Translations under genes and position numbers: made by a program
Assembly (NCBI GenBank): GCA_030248225.1
Contig: JASANE010001578.1
Location: 1-64,000 of the forward strand
Source: Trileptium ribeirensis
Lineage: Eukaryota; Nematoda; Enoplea; Enoplida; Thoracostomopsidae
DNA: 64,000 nt
Direction: 5' to 3'
Notes under the pieces: generated by a model
The model's input: only the letters and a program-made list of their open reading frames with translations
The model's database searches: none
Told to the model about the DNA's origin: nothing
Shown: positions 1-12,300 of the stretch, in pieces
How the letters are laid out: each line of letters begins with the position of its first letter
Numbering within the stretch: position 1 is the first letter of the stretch

Positions 1-163
1 ATTTGCCGCCAGAGCGTCTTCTTCAGGTTAGAAAATAAAAGTTGCTTCATTTTTATTGTCTGAATAGTGTTGATCAATAATCTGCGGAAATAATAATCGC
101 CGCAAATTTTGTCTGTGACTTTTGACTCTTTAATCCAAATTTTATTACCGGTATAAGCGATAG

Positions 164-306
164 TCAATAAATGTACCGTGCCGGTTGTAACATTATCTAT
201 CATTGGGGTGCATGTGCTACTGGTGTCGGAGCTGCAATTGTATATCTGTTGCTAGCATCTGCTCTTGTACTTATGAAAATAGACGATCCATTGGATGCTG
301 CTGCAG
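164..306 (+). CDS. Gene A, first visible exon (YHWGA and DDPLD segment)
   Basis: Encodes AGCNIIYHWGACATGVG followed by a hydrophobic helix and KIDDPLDAAA. It is homologous to exon 7 of gene B (46033-46171). The donor follows base 306 (G|GTATTG) in phase 1, splitting the Val codon before the pore histidine exactly as in gene B. The upstream acceptor TAG ends at 163 and leaves T-CAA-TAA before ATG 171, so the 5' boundary is unsettled. Confidence 0.75.
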
Positions 307-3300
307 GTATTGCATTTGTGAGCCGTTATGATTTAATTAATCTAATTATGTGTGAATAACTTAAAATAACATATTTTCAATTTATATATACATGTAAAAT
401 AACTAGTACGTATTTTATTGTATTCCGTTTTTTACTTCTGGTATAGGTTCACATGTGGTTTACATACTGGGCGTCAAACATTTTCAAAATAAAATGGCAG
501 CTTCCTATAGAAGAAATATTTTTAGAGCACTCGGCATATGCCTTTGTTAATAATAGAACGGACTTAAGAAGCACCCGAACTTTAATCTGAAACAGCGGGA
601 TGACCAGACAGGGCAATACCACACAGGTTAGCAAGCATTGTCGATGAAAAATTGGTTTTTGCCAATCTTAACGTATTTGGCAAAAACTAAGTTGTTGTTG
701 CCATTTAATATTTATATATCTCACATTGGGAATTGCTGTATCATATTGGGTCACATTTTGGCAGAGTATATATGCTATGTAAGACGAATTCTAGTTCCTT
801 CTTGGATCATATTAGGCAAACAGTACGATCCGACTTGTAAAATTCTACATAGTCATCATTTAAAGATATTTGTAGATACCAGAGATAGAATTGGGTTACC
901 TACACGCGACCCGGTGAGCTGGGCGGCTAGGTGACAAGGTGACCCGGTTGGGTTAGTAACGCGGTGACTCGGGTGCGTACAATTGTCATTTTTGCCATGC
1001 TATATGCATATTTGGTTTTCTAGAATGTATCGCAAATACTGTTTCTGGTGCTCTTCTAATACCATGTTTGAGATTGTAAAACTGGCATTTTTATTTGTTT
1101 CGTGGTGTCTCTGCCAATACTTGCGCATTGTTGTCCGGGCTGTACGACGAGAACTTCACCCACACAGGCAACCGGCCCGACCCCAGCCATCCACCTTGGC
1201 GGGAGCATCCTTTCATTAGTTGATGAAACATGTCCTGAGCCCATCGATTACAATCATATTCTCTGCGAAGCAAACATATATTTGAAATCCCCGTGCAATG
1301 AATCTAGGTTATGCCAAGGTAATATCTTGGTTCAAACCAGGGTTGGTATTTTGTGCATGATGTTAATGGTATTCCAAAGATTAGGCTTAATCTTAACTTA
1401 CGGTAAGATAAATGGGAAAAGGCCGGCATCTAATGGTAAAAATCCGGAATCACTGCTGATTTTACATTGTTCGTACATCAGATTTATATTATCCATCAAT
1501 TGAAACAATGAAAAATATTGAACTAACTGAATCTCAAACCCACACCTACATAAAAACACAATAAACTGAGATGGATGCCTTCAACACACACTTTCACAGC
1601 ATATTGAAGCTACGACGACGTCAGCAATAATCAAAAGACTGATTGTGTTAGCTATGGATTTACAAAGTTAGTAACCTGCTGACGGGCGTTTGGCTATATT
1701 TTAGGATTGTAATTAAACCGGATCACGGGTCAAGGCGTGTGACCCGGTGACCTGGTTTACTTGTGTCCCGGTCAAAAGTGGTGACCCAAGTGATCCGGTT
1801 TCATCTCTGGTAGACACTATAATCGTACATGCTCATAGGATGGCAGGGGTAACCACCATTCAGGTCCGGACTCACCCCTGAGCCGAGCCGAGCGGGCCAC
1901 GATATCTGATGAGTGGAGCAGACTCATTTCTTAAGATTTGTCTGTTTAAGAGCCGAGCCGAAATGAGTCTATTGTGTCTGAAAAAGCTGTGATCGGTCCT
2001 TAAAAGCACTTTTATGAAATAACGAACATAATTATAACTGATGCATAATACAGCAGATAGCGAACAGCACGAACAGTCGACATTACTTTAGCTCTATTCT
2101 TACAAGCTCGTTTGTTAGTTATGTGTTTTCTCTACGTCTATTGGATCGCAAATTTTTATTATTAGAAGACTATTAGAATTTTATCACTGAAGATAATTAG
2201 AGCCGAGCCGAGTCGGACATGGTTCGTGAAGAGTCGAGCCGAGCCAGAGCTTGAAAATTCCTTAATAAATAAAAGAAGACTGCGTTTCAACGTTAACATT
2301 GTTTACAAAATTAATTCGTGATAGTGATGTTGTAACCGCTATTTTATATAAATTGTTAGGGAAACACAAATGGTGTATTATTAGTGTAAACTGTTCGCTG
2401 CTGAAAACAAGCAACACTGTTCAATGAAATTTTTCAGGCGAAATGGCGCGTACCTTGGGTCCATAATTGAAATAAATACAGATTTGACGCGTCACCAGAA
2501 AATTTCAACGGTGGGTCAGCTTACTCATTACGGGGTCAATTCAAATGATGCTCTGACAATAGCATTTTTAAAAAAAAATTGTTGTCGTTGTAAATTGGAG
2601 CACAAATATCGAACGGGAGGGGGTGCGTATTGGCGCTTCCCCTGATACAGATGTGTCTCGGCTTTTATTACAATTTATATAAGAGGTACAAAAATGCGCG
2701 TGGGGCGCGCTGGTACCTCCCTTTTTGGCTAAAAGAGAGCCGCCGTAAAGGTGGCACCCGCCATTTTTATCTAGGACACCCACTTTTGAGTGCTCCGCCC
2801 ACTTGTGGATAGCGTACTTTGCCCTGCATTTATGTATTATAGTACAGTTGACTAAAACACACAACACACGTTTATAAATAATTATTGTTAGCTGTTGTTT
2901 CAGTTCATTTTGGAGGCGGTATATGGGGCGTTTTAACCAGACCATTTCTTGATATGACAAACGGAATATTCTTCAATTTTACGCGTCGGTCTGGTTTGGT
3001 AAGCTAAAATTCTTGATAATAACCTTCCATCGTCATCTGCGGTCAATTTCGAGTTTTAGTCAAATACAATGCAGTCAAATTTCTACACTGTATAATATTT
3101 GCTCCATTTATTACTAAATTTCGAGTTTTAGTCAAATACAATGCAGTTAAATTTCTACACTGTATTATATTTGCTGCATTTATTACTAAATTTCGAATTT
3201 TAGTCAAATACAATGCAGTCAAATTTCTACACTGTATAATATTTGCTGCTTTTATTACTAAATTTCGAGTTTTAGTCAAATACTATGCAGTCCAATTTCT

Positions 3301-6300
3301 ACACTGTATAATATTTGCTGAATTTATTACTAAATTTCAAGTTTTAGTCACGTACAATGCAGTCAAATTTCTACACTGTATAATATTTGCTGAATTTATT
3401 ACTAAATTTCGAGTTTTAGTCGAATACAATGCAGTCAAATTTATACACTGTATAATATTTGATGAATTTATTACTAAATTTCGAGTTTTAGTCAAATACA
3501 ATGCAGTTAAATTTCTACACTGTATAATATTTGCTGCATTTATTATTAAATTTCGAATTTTAGTCAAATACAATGCAGTCAAATTTCTACACTGTATATT
3601 ATTTGCTGCATTTATTACTAAATTTCGAATTTTAGTCAAATACAATGCAGTCAAATTTCTACACTGTATAATATTTGCTGCATTTATTACTAAATTTCGG
3701 TTTTAAACCATTTCACTGAGCCAAGGTAAAACATAATTCGGGGTGGTTTTGGAGTAATCTATGAGCAAGAAAAAGTGACGTTTAGACAACAGAAATAGAA
3801 CAAAGGAGGAACTGCGATTAGCATGTTGCCTACAATGAGCACTCTTGATGAAGACACACTACGACTATTTGAATCTTCGTTTGCGACTTACATTTCCAAG
3901 CGAAAATGCCCTCTTATAAAAAATCGGTTAAACCAAAAAGGTTTCCTTTCACCACAAAACGGCCTTTCTGCTTGAACTACGTGCTTGCATGATTATTTAG
4001 GCGGAAAGAATGGAACTTCGTAACAACAATGTAGTTTAAATAATTGAGGAGCACTATTGTTGTAGGCACTAAAGACGGAAGTCTCGCAAATAGAATTTTT
4101 TTATTTCTACGGTGGGAATAATTCAATTCGTTGCTTGTTAAAAAAGGCTTTTCGCATGCGCTACTGGCAGACTAAGCGGCGAAGCTGTAATAATGAGTGC
4201 TGTCACATGACATATTTTATTTGTGCAATGTGCAATTTGATGTTTTTTTGTGACAAAATTACCTGATTGTTAAAAATACAGGTTTTATTTTGAATGCTTA
4301 CCAAGGGTCTATGATTGATTAAATTAAGGTATTTGTCTCCGCTTCTTGCTGGGTTTTCGGTTGATGCCGATTAGAAAATACATGTATGATATTAAACTCG
4401 TGATAATTGAGGTTGCAAAAATAATTGGAAGAGTTTACATGTGGAGTACGGAATATTTAAGCCAAAAGCAGAAGGAACTCATAACTACAGCGCCTGCAAG
4501 TTTATCATTTATGCTTAGTATATACAATACAACAGTGTACGCTTCATGGTTCCTCGCTATTACCCGCGGTGCATTAGGGATAAAAATACATTTCCCTTCA
4601 CGCTAACGTTAACAAGTGTTAAATGTCAAGGTCGCTATCAGTCTTAACGTACCTGAATTCCGGTTGGTGAAACAGATTGACATGTCGTTTTGACGCAGGT
4701 TAGAAACACTAGTTTTTAGGGTCTCTTGGACAATAATTTCATTTGTTCAACTGCCCACCCTCAAAACTGGTGTGCACAACGTACCCAAACAATGTGTTTT
4801 GACACTGTGATAATTATGTTTATAATAACGTCAGATAGTTTCGCCAAAGACGGTAATCAGCCAACGACTTAGTGCCGACACTGTATGGTTCTAAATAGCA
4901 GTGGCGTAAATCCGTCAGAAATCTTGGGGGTGAGGATTGGGTCCAGCTCAGATAAAGTTTTGAAGACCTATGTGTTGAAGAAGAGTTGAATATAACCAGT
5001 CTTCTTCATTTTTAATTTTACTTGCAGTCTGCTGCTTTAGTATAGCGACTATTGTACAATATTTTGAGACTGTGATTAAAATGATATATAAAGCTTCTCT
5101 GTGCGTAATAAAAGTAACTTCGGCTGTAAATTTAGCATTGACGAGATTATCCGGGTGGCAGAATTATCTGCAAGCACTACTATTGCTCAGAATCTTGGGT
5201 TGGGTGGGTCGCCGGCATTGTTCCAATCTTGGGTGGCCCCTGTCCCGCGAGTCCCATGTATTTCACCTATTCTAAGTAGCGGACTAGAGGTAATGTACGC
5301 TGGTCAAATATGTCAAATTTATTTTCATTGATGTATCTTGTTGCAAAACAAACATATTATATGTAGATGGGTAATTTGTATCATTTATATTGAAAGTTTA
5401 TAAACCAGTTAAATAAATATAATTATATATTGGCTAATGGATTAATACAATATATTTTTAATTTTTATGTTATATATTTGGCATTTATATAAAATATCTT
5501 ATGTTAAAACTGCGAGGTTATTGTATTTCATCATTCTGTCCTTTTATTAATTTTAGTTTTTGGCCTGGAATGTTGTTGGTGCTGTGTGCTTGTCTTTGTG
5601 GGCGCTGTTTTGGGCCTTCGCTGTGTTTTCTGGTCTAAAACTTATCGGACGGTATCGAATAAGCGAAGAAATTGAAAAGATAGGTTGGTTTATTTTAAGC
5701 CATTTATTTTGTATAATTTTACTGTGATAATAAAGAGAAAAATCCGTATTTGTATCGTATTTTGAAATTGTGCATCATGAAAGTGTCGTAAACATACCTA
5801 GTGTGCTATAGTTCACAATTATAAACTCAAGTGGTTAAATTTACTGGTTTGATAGAAATCAAGTAATGCCTGTGGAATATTTTTTGTGTTCATCAACTTG
5901 CACAATTATTTTACTCAATGCTAACCAATAGTTTAACCTTTTTCATGCCCGAATTTAATTTGTGTATCGTGCAATGTTAGACAAATTGACGCCGACGCTA
6001 GGCATCGAACCTGGTACGTTCGGATGAAAATTGCGCACACAAACCACTGACCTATCTGGGAACGGTTGCTTGGTTCCTTAAAAACCTTATAACGCGAGCG
6101 ACTAACAACGCACGAGCAAACGTACAGCATACAGCAAACTCAGTAAACACCGATTGGAATGTGCGTTAGGTCAATTTAGACCCAGTGGTATGAGAGGATT
6201 AATACTTTCATACCTATTTATTACAAATGGCCATGTGATGCTTTTTAGAAGTTGGTAATGTGCAGCTGTGACGAGCTTTGAAAGATATCGCTTTTCAATG

Positions 6301-9300
6301 CCTTAATGTTTTCAATACGTACAAGCTATAGAAAACTGAGTTTCAGTGTGTGTCCTTTAGTCTTTTATTACTAGAGTAGAAACTTTGTAGAGATACTATT
6401 ACAGTATCGTAGCTTTTCAACACTAACGGCACTGTACTTTCAAAACAGGAAATGTGCCAATTTATGGGTACATATGCTGATGAAATCAATTATTAACAAA
6501 TTGCCTTGTTTTAAACTTCAGCTACATCGTGTCTTATGTTCAATTCGAGACATAGCTTCTAACGTGAATTACATCATAACATAAAAGACTAAATTAGAAG
6601 CACTGCTATTGAAGGATTTAGGTCTATAAACAGGTATCTAAATAAATGCCTGTTGTAGAGACTTTCTTCACAGACCTTAATTAAAATGGCCGTAAAAACA
6701 ATAGACCGTGACCAATCTCCCAGACTCGAAAACATGTAGCTGTAAGAGTTAATACAAATAAAAAGTCTTCGGTAAATGATTTAGCATTGTTAAATTGAAT
6801 AACTAGATTTTTAACGAGACCTATTAATGTACTCTGGCACTTTTTGTTTTCCGTCATAACGTGGTTCGACAAATCCGCGCAGACTCTTACCGACAATATT
6901 AGTAAAGTTTAAATCTCTTATGGTCATACTGCGACAGTGCAATCTAACTTAAGCTAAATACTACACAGACAGACAAAACGCGAGTGTAGTGCCGAACCGT
7001 GAGCGCTGTATCAAAAATGAAAATATTTAAGGTAAAAATATGAACCTATCTTGAACTTCATCTTTGGATGTCATATATATTGTAATCTTTTATACAAAAT
7101 AACATTCTACAAGGAATCCAAATTATTTGTTCTGGAATTAACAAGTAAGGGGGTATTTTATTAACCCTTAATGCCCACTTTTAGCAAACCGAGAACTGCG
7201 ATCGGTGCGGTGAGTTGTGTGTCGTAGCGATACGTTGTTATTTTCGATTGTATCTGCGTGGCTGGCAACAGCTCTTAGGTAGCTCAGTGGCTAGCACACG
7301 CCGTTTGCATCTGTGAGCTTATTCCTAACGATTTCGAAGATATTGTGATGATGTTATCGAGCTTAATATATAGGTATATTATTTTGTATGTACATAGAAA
7401 CGAAGTATATTGTTCTTAAGGACTCGATTTGGCGCTTCATGGTGAGGAAGCATACCCTGCAAGTGCGTATAAACACGGCTGGGGCTCTGAAAAAGACGGC
7501 GGTGCAGCTCCAAGTACGTTCGTATACGCTTCCGTAATATAGAGTAAATCGTGCAATCATTCATTCGAACACTTCATCGATTCAGGCACGACCGGCCATA
7601 TTTTTTGTCGAAGTTTTAGAAAAATTTGACAAAAGTTCTGTGAATATTAATCATGATTTTGTTGTAACTTAAAATACCTTATCTTATTATCATCATTCAT
7701 TTGTGCGTGGTCAGCAAATTGCGATGCTAAATTATATAATATGGTACTCGAACATCACCTGTTTATTACAGTATCGCAAATCGTGCTCGCGTACATAAGA
7801 GAAAAACTAAGGTGTACGCGCCTAAAAATGAGTTCCGCATTAATAATATCAAGAGTGCATCATCAGGGAAGAGTATGACACTTTCCTGCACTCACATATA
7901 AACCCGTGTTTAATGTAAAAAAACTGCGGGGTCAGTGCACCCAAAATAAGAAAACTGATGGAGGGTCAGGCCGAAAACGCCGGCATTTATCAAACACGGG
8001 TTTATATGTGAGTGCAGGGAAGTGTCACACTCCTCTCTAAGGCACTCTTTATAATATTAATTGGAGGCCAATTTTCGCGGTAGTCGTGAATTCGCAGATC
8101 GAGGCGTCTCTGTATTTGGTGACGTACCGGAATTCAGGTTCCGGCGAATATCGCGTTCCGGGTGATGTTGTAGCAAAAGGCATATGCCGCACCCAAACCG
8201 GAATTTCAGTAAAATATTTAGCTTAATTTTTTTTGCATTTTTCATACCAATCGTGCTGTCCAAACATGGATTTTTAAAGTGATCAATTTCTTTTCGCAAC
8301 TTGAATTGTGAATAGGATAAATATTTCTTGTATCATTTTTCCCTTAAAAATTTGTAGGAATTATTCTTCTTACCCTTTATGTTAAGAATGCTACATAATA
8401 TGGACGCTTGTTGCAGCTGTTTGACCGATTCATAGAGCTGCGGTGTCTGCTCAATTTCAACTTGCTCAACATGACATGCAAAACGTAGTATGGATTTCTT
8501 AGGAGTACTTATGTCATAACATTCGAACATGAACTTCGGCACCACATCATATGCAATTCTTAGTACATATTACATTGCTACAAGCTTATCTATGATAAGT
8601 AACTGCGGCAAACACCACCTAGTTCGCTTGTAATTTTTCTAAATCGCCGTGCGTACACTCAGCTCAAGTAGTCTCTTTCAACGCAGCCAGAAATTGCGTC
8701 TTCGTAAAGAACTGAGTTTATTATCAAATTTTTGAAATATATGTTTCGCTCGACTATTCCACATGTGTTTAGAAAGTAGAACCTTTGAGTAATTTTCTTT
8801 CAGACCCGGAGGGTACACTTTCAAAATTCTAAGGTAATAAGATATAACAACTGTACATCTAGTAACTAACGCCCGAGAAGGCCAATAGTGCAGCAGCAGC
8901 ACATTTATGGAAACACATAAGTAATTTTCAGTACAGTTTAAAGCGATAGTACTTTTATTTTCCTTCATATTCCATTTCGCAAGCGAGGGTGAAACTCAGT
9001 GACCGTGGTTTCATTTTTATGTTATATTTTATCACCTGTAGCAGGCTGTGTTTGATGTATATATTACCATAAACCTCTTGAAACATGAACCCATTCAAAA
9101 TCTTAATACCTCGTCGATCCTAAACCGATCGAGAACAACTGATAACGCATCAATATTTCGTCGGTTTCGCGCAATATTGGCGTATCTCAAAAAATTTCTT
9201 TTTCAGGTGATACCACCATCAAACTCAGCGTGCTCCAATGCCTTTTGTGCAAGGCTGACGTATCTCTAACATAGATGATTAAAGCGATAGTCAGAGCTAT

Positions 9301-12300
9301 AATAGGCACGTTGATATACTCAGGTTTTCTTTACAAATCTTTCCTGCAATATTGACGTATCTCAGAAAAATCGCTGTATTTCCGATAAATGCGATATAAC
9401 CGTAATTCTCAAAGAAGAATGGTATACATACAATGAAATGTTATTCCTATCAAAAATTAAGACTTGTGCCGCCATTTCTTGATTTACCGAAAGGCTACAA
9501 ACTTTTAACGCGGTTTTCTCAAAAAGGCTAATTTTGAGATACGTCAGTCTTGCATGAAGTCGACGATTTGTGCTGGTCTGTAAATAACCAAACTTTTGAT
9601 AATCTGTACGCTATACGTAACCAAAGTACTGAAGACAGACTATATTCTAAAAATCGGGTTCATTAACCCTAAACCCATTGAAAATCCACGGAAAGGCATG
9701 AAATATGCATGCTAGACTCCATATAACCCAAATAATTGTAGTCAGCCTTCAGATGTACCTATACAGCAGAACATTATTGAGCCCTGCACGCAATACATAA
9801 TCTGACTGATTAAAACGCACTACATTGTCGAAATCGGGATTGTCGACCCTAAAACCCTTGAAGCCCCACGAAAATAATATAGTCAAACTGGACTTTAACC
9901 ATCGTATTCAGCGTCCTTGATATCCTAATAGGCACTAATTGGTAAAAACAAGCAATAACACAGCGAATGAAAAACGCTATGTCTGGCAAAGGGTAGACGA
10001 ATCATATTCGGGCCCACTGGCCCAAGGACTGGTCCCACAAAACAGTCGTGGTCAGCAAAGTTGTAGGCTTGATGAGCTGATTCTGTCTAGTTGTCTCAAC
10101 ATGCCTAAAATGCTATCACAAACATTTCACAAAATCAAAAACAATACTACGTTATAGAAATGAACTGTCATTTTGTCTGTGTATTTAACGTTTTTTCAAT
10201 TTAAAAGCAGTTTTAAGCTTAAGCTGTGTAGACACAATAGGAAATGTTGGTAGGCCTCGTTCTTTTCCATAACTTGAGGCAGGCGAAAACGTCGTATTTG
10301 CATATGCGATGATATCGCATCATATCGCAATGATATCCCGTCATGATATCGCATCATATCGCATATCCCATCATGATATCGCATCATATCGCGATGATAT
10401 CGCATTATATCGCATATCCCATCATGACATTGCATCATATCGCGATGATATCGCATCATATCGCAATGATACCTACATTGTTGAAACAATTATTTCCATT
10501 TGCAAAAATTGAAATTACGATGATATTATTATAGTTGTATATTTCCTGTTTCTGCAATTTTTATCTAAATCCAGAAACGTATAGCTGGACTCAAGCCTGT
10601 GCCTACATAGTTTTGAAAAAATCATGTGAAAAATTTTGTTAGAATACAGCTACATCAGAACATTAACATTTAACTATACATATAATTAAACTAAATCTTT
10701 AATACATTTTCCTTACAAAATAGATAACTAAAATACAAAAGTAAGTACCCGTCACCAGTTGCTGAGAGGATACGTACGACTTTAAAAAGTGAAAACATTT
10801 TGATTAAAGTCTGGCGCTACATATACATTCAAAAAGCTTTAAGATTTAAGACATATTTCGTAAAAAAAATGCGCGCGCCGTGGATTTTTCAACCCCTCGT
10901 CCATCAGTTAAACAAAATTTTGCGTAAGAATTGGTAATACTCACTACATATTTGATAAATTTTATTTAAGGGTGACGTGGATAATAATTAAACAAAGAGT
11001 CCATGAATTTGCCAGGATCCTAAAGTATCGTCGTAGCGAACAACAATACATGAAAAACATACATGCTCATAGAGGAGAGGGATTATACCTTGAGAATCAT
11101 ACTCCCACTGCTCCAGCCAGCCTTTCGCCGATCCCACCTCCCCCGGGGATAGCCCAACACGAGCGCACAATTTTGACCCAAATTGACAAACTTGTAGAGA
11201 AAATGGGTAAAAATTGGAGGAGTGGGAATTGAAAAAAAATCGGGGGAAATTTGCAAAAGTTGAAGAAAAATTGGCAAAAATCGACGGAAAGTTTTGAGTT
11301 CAAAAAATTTGGAAAATCTATCCCGACTTGATGACCTCCACTCGGTTCTCCGCCGACCAGCTGACCCGCCTGGCAGACTAAGAGTCTGACCCCCCGCACA
11401 CCGGTCATCCCCTGGATTTGTGCTTCGGGCACGTATGCGGAATAAACGTTCTGACCATACTAATGTGAATTAACGCAAGATTGCGGTGCGATACGTAATC
11501 ATTTGTTTATGTCCGCAGCGTGTATACTTGTTTGTTTTTGAAATATAGGAGCGAAAGTAGCAAACAGAGTTTCCTAAAATAACACCTAATTGTGCAAAAC
11601 ATTTCTTTATCCAGCAATCCACGGGTAGTTCTTCTTAGATTGCTATATTTTTCGACCTGTAATAGAATGTAATTATGCATCTAGCTTTTGTGTTTGCGCT
11701 GCTGCAATGATGCCATTCCCAAATTATAACAAAACGAACATGAATTGGAGAAATTTTGGTTCTGCCACTTGGGGTCCCTGCAGATTTCGGGTTTTGCAAC
11801 TCGTAAAGATGCATCGGATCAAAAAAGGGGGATCTCGGAAATTCTATCATCTTGACCTACAAATTTGAACTTATACATTTTAGATCTATGATCAAACGTT
11901 ATAAAATCTCCTTAAAATAGTAAAATTTCCAAAATTTGACGAAGTGAGTTTATTTTGTGGGGTGTGAATAATGATTTTGTAGCATAGGTGTCCATGGCGC
12001 GAAAAATTTTACTACTATGTAAATTATGTAAAAATTATTCTACTATAATTTTAGTATTTACGGCATGGAATTCATTACATTTTGGCCCCTGAGGGTTGCC
12101 TTGGCCATAAATTGCGTCAAATATATTATTAAATTTTTTTATTATTAATGTGTTTTATTATATATTATTGATATATATGTATTATTACTATATTTGCGTA
12201 TTTTTTATAACATATAAATTAGTGTATCATTAATATATTTTACTGTAGCACTTAGTCGACGATCAAGCAATCGATCAAGACGCAGCCAAGCACAATCAAC

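Larger units (their letters stand above)
7514..12248. other. Gene A last intron (4.7 kb)
   Basis: No exon is recognised. It contains the foldback MITE (7839-8062), a long interspersed repeat (8976-10160), the ATATCGC palindromic array (10309-10475), and a GC-rich repeat block at 11080-11440 with AT-rich innards. The rest is AT-rich sequence without a recognisable feature. Confidence 0.6.

Noticed and set aside
2568..2960. 130-codon minus-strand frame
   Set aside because: It overlaps a well-supported gene A exon on the other strand and has no family signal.
3043..3654. Long minus-strand open frames with 24-residue repeats
   Set aside because: Produced by the 72-bp tandem array, whose period is a multiple of three; no start or splice context.
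4892..4930. hAT element beginning CAGTGGCGTAAATCC
   Set aside because: One plausible end only; no matching right end or target duplication was found.
9640..9850. Telomeric repeat because of CCCTAAACCC words
   Set aside because: Single scattered words within a dispersed repeat, not a tandem array.
10196..10534. His/Ile/Ser-rich open frames on both strands
   Set aside because: They follow the palindromic ATATCGC array.
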